From Actinomycetes bacterium (GTDB taxonomy: Bacteria; Actinomycetota; Actinomycetes; Streptosporangiales; Streptosporangiaceae), in NCBI GenBank assembly GCA_023425615.1, contig JAFACJ010000660.1:1-8290 (forward strand): a DNA stretch of 8,290 nucleotides, written 5' to 3'. A model generated the notes under the pieces. That model saw only the letters and a list, made by a program, of their open reading frames with translations. It searched no databases and was not told the DNA's origin. A program made the translations under genes and the position numbers. Positions 6,599 to 8,290 of this stretch are shown one piece after another; positions within the stretch are counted from its first letter, which is position 1, and each line of letters begins with the position of its first letter.

Positions 6599-6647
6599 CC
6601 CCTGTGACCAGCGCCGACCGAGCCGAGCAGCCCGGGAGAACCCTGCA

Positions 6648-7982
6648 GTGAGCCGAACCTTCTACTGGACCGCGGCCGCGATCCTGACCGGGGTCCTGGT
6701 CGTGGCGCTCCCCTTCGCGCTCGCCGCGCTGCGCGACTCCGACGGCTCCGAGGCGGCACCCGACCGGCGGCGGACCGCCGAGTCCCGCGCCTATGAGAAG
6801 GTCGGCTACTTCCCGAACTGGGCGTCCTACGAGCGCGGCTTCCATGTGAAGAACCTGGTGTCCAGCGGCGCCGTCGGCAACCTCACCACGATCCAGTACG
6901 CCTTCGCCGAACTGGACGCCAAGGGCAGGTGCACGGTGAACGCCAAGGACGACTACGCCCGCTCCTACTCCGCGGACGCCAGCGTGGACGGGGTCGCCGA
7001 CACCGCCGACACCGCCCTGCGCGGGCACTTCGGGCAGCTCAAGCGGCTCAGGCAGCAGCACCCCGAGCTGAAGATCAACCTGGCGATCGGCGGCTGGACC
7101 GGATCGAAGTACTTCTCCAACGCGGCGCTCACCCCCGCCTCGCGCACGGCGGCCGTACGGTCCTGCCTCGACCTGTTCATCCGCGGCGACCTGCCGAAGT
7201 CCGGCACGGCGGGCGGCCCCGGCGCCGCCCGCGGCCTGTTCGACGGCATCGACATCGACTGGGAGTGGCCGGGCTCGCCCGGCTACAACGACAACGTCCA
7301 CCGGCCGCAGGACAAGCGCAACCTCACCCTCCTGCTCGCCGAGTTCCGCGCCCAGCTCGACGCCCAGGGCGAGGCCGACGGCAGACGGTACGGGCTGACC
7401 ATGTTCCTGCCCGCCGCCCCCGGCGACATCAAGACCGGCATCGAGGTCGACGAGATCCACCGGTACCTGGACTACGCGAGCCTCCAGGGCTACGACCTGC
7501 ACGGCCAGTGGGAGGAGCGCACCAACCACCAGAGCAACCTCCACGACGTCGCGGACGACCCCGGCACGCCCGGCCGGTTCAGCGTGTCCGCCGCGGTCGA
7601 CGCCTACCTCGGGGCGGGCTGGCCCGCCTCGAAGCTGGTCCTCGGCATCCCCATGTACGGGCGCGGCTGGAAGGGCGTCCCGTCCCAGGGCCGCGGGCTC
7701 TGGCAGAAGGGGACGGGCCCCGCCAAGGGCGAGTACGAGGAGGGCCTGGAGGACTACAAGGTCCTGGCGACCCGTCCCGGAGAGGTGCACCGCGACGACG
7801 AGGCGGGCGCGGTCTGGAAGTACGACGGCCAGACGTGGTGGACGTACGACGACCCGAAGCTCGTCGCAGTGAAGGGCGCCTACATCAAGAAGAAGAAGCT
7901 GCGCGGCGGGATGTTCTGGTCCCTGGACGGTGACGACGACCGGGCGTCGCTGAGCACGGCACTGGCCGAAGCCCTCTCCTGA
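6648..7982 (+). CDS. Secreted GH18 family chitinase-type glycoside hydrolase
   Basis: This 444-residue protein is a family 18 glycoside hydrolase, which cleaves beta-1,4-linked N-acetylglucosamine polymers by substrate-assisted catalysis. The DxxDxDxE signature is complete: D199, D202, D204 and catalytic E206. Also visible are YFPNW on strand 1 (54-58), AIGG at 146-149 in place of SxGG, the YD pair at 282-283, YGRGW near 337-341, and W424 on the last strand. An N-terminal hydrophobic segment (about 7-28) indicates export; ALAAL could be a cleavage site, or the segment may stay as an anchor. There is no chitin-binding module or FnIII domain, unlike many actinomycete chitinases. GTG 6648 is chosen because it precedes the signal segment directly and has GGAG nine bases upstream; the longer open frame to 6315 overlaps the hydrolase gene. 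Chitinase is likely, but endo-N-acetylglucosaminidase activity cannot be excluded. Confidence 0.92.
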   Translation: MSRTFYWTAAAILTGVLVVALPFALAALRDSDGSEAAPDRRRTAESRAYEKVGYFPNWASYERGFHVKNLVSSGAVGNLTTIQYAFAELDAKGRCTVNAKDDYARSYSADASVDGVADTADTALRGHFGQLKRLRQQHPELKINLAIGGWTGSKYFSNAALTPASRTAAVRSCLDLFIRGDLPKSGTAGGPGAARGLFDGIDIDWEWPGSPGYNDNVHRPQDKRNLTLLLAEFRAQLDAQGEADGRRYGLTMFLPAAPGDIKTGIEVDEIHRYLDYASLQGYDLHGQWEERTNHQSNLHDVADDPGTPGRFSVSAAVDAYLGAGWPASKLVLGIPMYGRGWKGVPSQGRGLWQKGTGPAKGEYEEGLEDYKVLATRPGEVHRDDEAGAVWKYDGQTWWTYDDPKLVAVKGAYIKKKKLRGGMFWSLDGDDDRASLSTALAEALS

Positions 7983-8028
7983 ACGGGCCGCGACGGCCGG
8001 AGCGCCGCGCTGCTGCGAGGATGGGGAG

Positions 8029-8290
8029 ATGAGCCAGACCGTCACCGTCGAGGAGATCCGCCGCGCGCGGGAGGCGCTGGGCGGCGTCCTCGTCCGCACG
8101 CCCCTGCTGCACTCACGGCACCTGTCGGAGCTGGTGGGCGGCCCCGTCTACCTCAAGTGCGAGAACGTGCAGCGCACCGGCTCCTACAAGATCCGGGGCG
8201 CCTACACCCGGATCTCCCGGCTGAGCCCGCAGGAACGGGCACGCGGCGTCGTGGCGGCCAGCGCCGGCAACCACGCGCAGGGCGTGGCGC
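8029..8290 (+). CDS. ilvA: Threonine ammonia-lyase (threonine dehydratase), 5' part only
   Basis: These 87 codons start a fold-type II PLP enzyme that deaminates threonine to 2-oxobutanoate, the first step towards isoleucine or in threonine breakdown. The PLP-binding lysine is K54 in TGSYKIRGAY, and SAGNHAQGVA near the window end is the PLP phosphate-binding loop. The start directly enters the catalytic domain, as in TdcB-like and actinobacterial enzymes. ATG 8029 is preceded by GAGG at 8017-8020, eight bases away; GAGGAT (8017-8022) would also fit a weak -10 box for leaderless use. The gene lies 46 bases after the chitinase stop with no evident functional tie. Whether a C-terminal ACT regulatory domain follows, separating biosynthetic from catabolic forms, cannot be seen. 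Related serine dehydratases share these motifs, so the symbol is likely rather than certain. Confidence 0.88.
   Translation, partial: MSQTVTVEEIRRAREALGGVLVRTPLLHSRHLSELVGGPVYLKCENVQRTGSYKIRGAYTRISRLSPQERARGVVAASAGNHAQGVA

Larger units (their letters stand above)
6500..6647. promoter_or_regulatory. Divergent regulatory region between hydrolase and chitinase genes
   Basis: These 148 bases hold two inverted repeats and candidate -10 boxes for both flanking genes. There is no convincing -35 box on either strand. I see no match to the DasR operator that controls many Streptomyces chitinase genes. Confidence 0.5.

Noticed and set aside
6315..6647. In-frame N-terminal extension of the chitinase
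   Set aside because: It overlaps the divergent hydrolase signal-peptide region and would bury the export signal inside the protein; GTG 6648 has a ribosome site.
6500..6647. DasR-type operator upstream of the chitinase gene
   Set aside because: Nothing here matches the GGTCTAGACC core; the two dyads present have different sequence and spacing.
7986..7998. GGCCG-CGA-CGGCC hairpin after the chitinase stop as a terminator
   Set aside because: The stem is only five pairs with no T tract, and such dyads are common at this GC content.
5577..8099. Very long minus-strand open frame (840 codons) across hydrolase and chitinase genes
   Set aside because: It lies antisense to the chitinase and out of frame with the hydrolase. 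Its composition is Gly/Arg/Val-rich without domains, a normal shadow of high GC3 coding DNA.

Overview
The window is very GC-rich, with strongly G/C-biased third codon positions, and nearly every frame is open on both strands. This is typical of a filamentous actinomycete. The proteins look most like those of Streptosporangiales or Streptomyces relatives, but that placement is inferred from memory of the families, not from a search.

Layout. (1) Bases 1-1736, minus strand: a two-gene unit of a FIST-domain signalling protein followed by a ROK-family sugar kinase, whose 3' end lies outside the window. The FIST gene carries an apparent one-base deletion near 793-795. Restoring one base recovers the family C-terminus and a stop that overlaps the kinase start by 4 bp (ATGA). 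(2) Bases 1737-1824: a short divergent promoter region with a TAACC-TC-GGTTA near-palindrome just before the next start. (3) Bases 1825-5633, plus strand: a MoxR/ChlI-like AAA+ ATPase, a tightly linked VWA-domain protein with a complete MIDAS, and a small four-helix membrane protein. (4) Bases 5636-6499, minus strand: a secreted alpha/beta-hydrolase, convergent with the membrane-protein gene; both stop codons lie inside the palindrome TGACGTCA. (5) Bases 6500-6647: a divergent regulatory region with two inverted repeats. (6) Bases 6648-7982, plus strand: a secreted or membrane-anchored GH18 chitinase-type glycosidase. (7) Bases 8029-8290, plus strand: the start of a threonine ammonia-lyase gene, cut off by the window end.

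The clearest functional unit is the ATPase/VWA pair, which by analogy with MoxR-VWA and magnesium-chelatase I/D systems should form an ATP-driven remodelling or metal-insertion machine of unknown substrate. Its ATPase has two notable features: a cysteine/histidine cluster between Walker A and Walker B, and Asn in place of the usual Walker B Asp. The hydrolase and chitinase could both act outside the cell and share a control region. I see no RNA genes, CRISPR, transposons, prophage or defence genes, and no clear evidence of a wholly new system.
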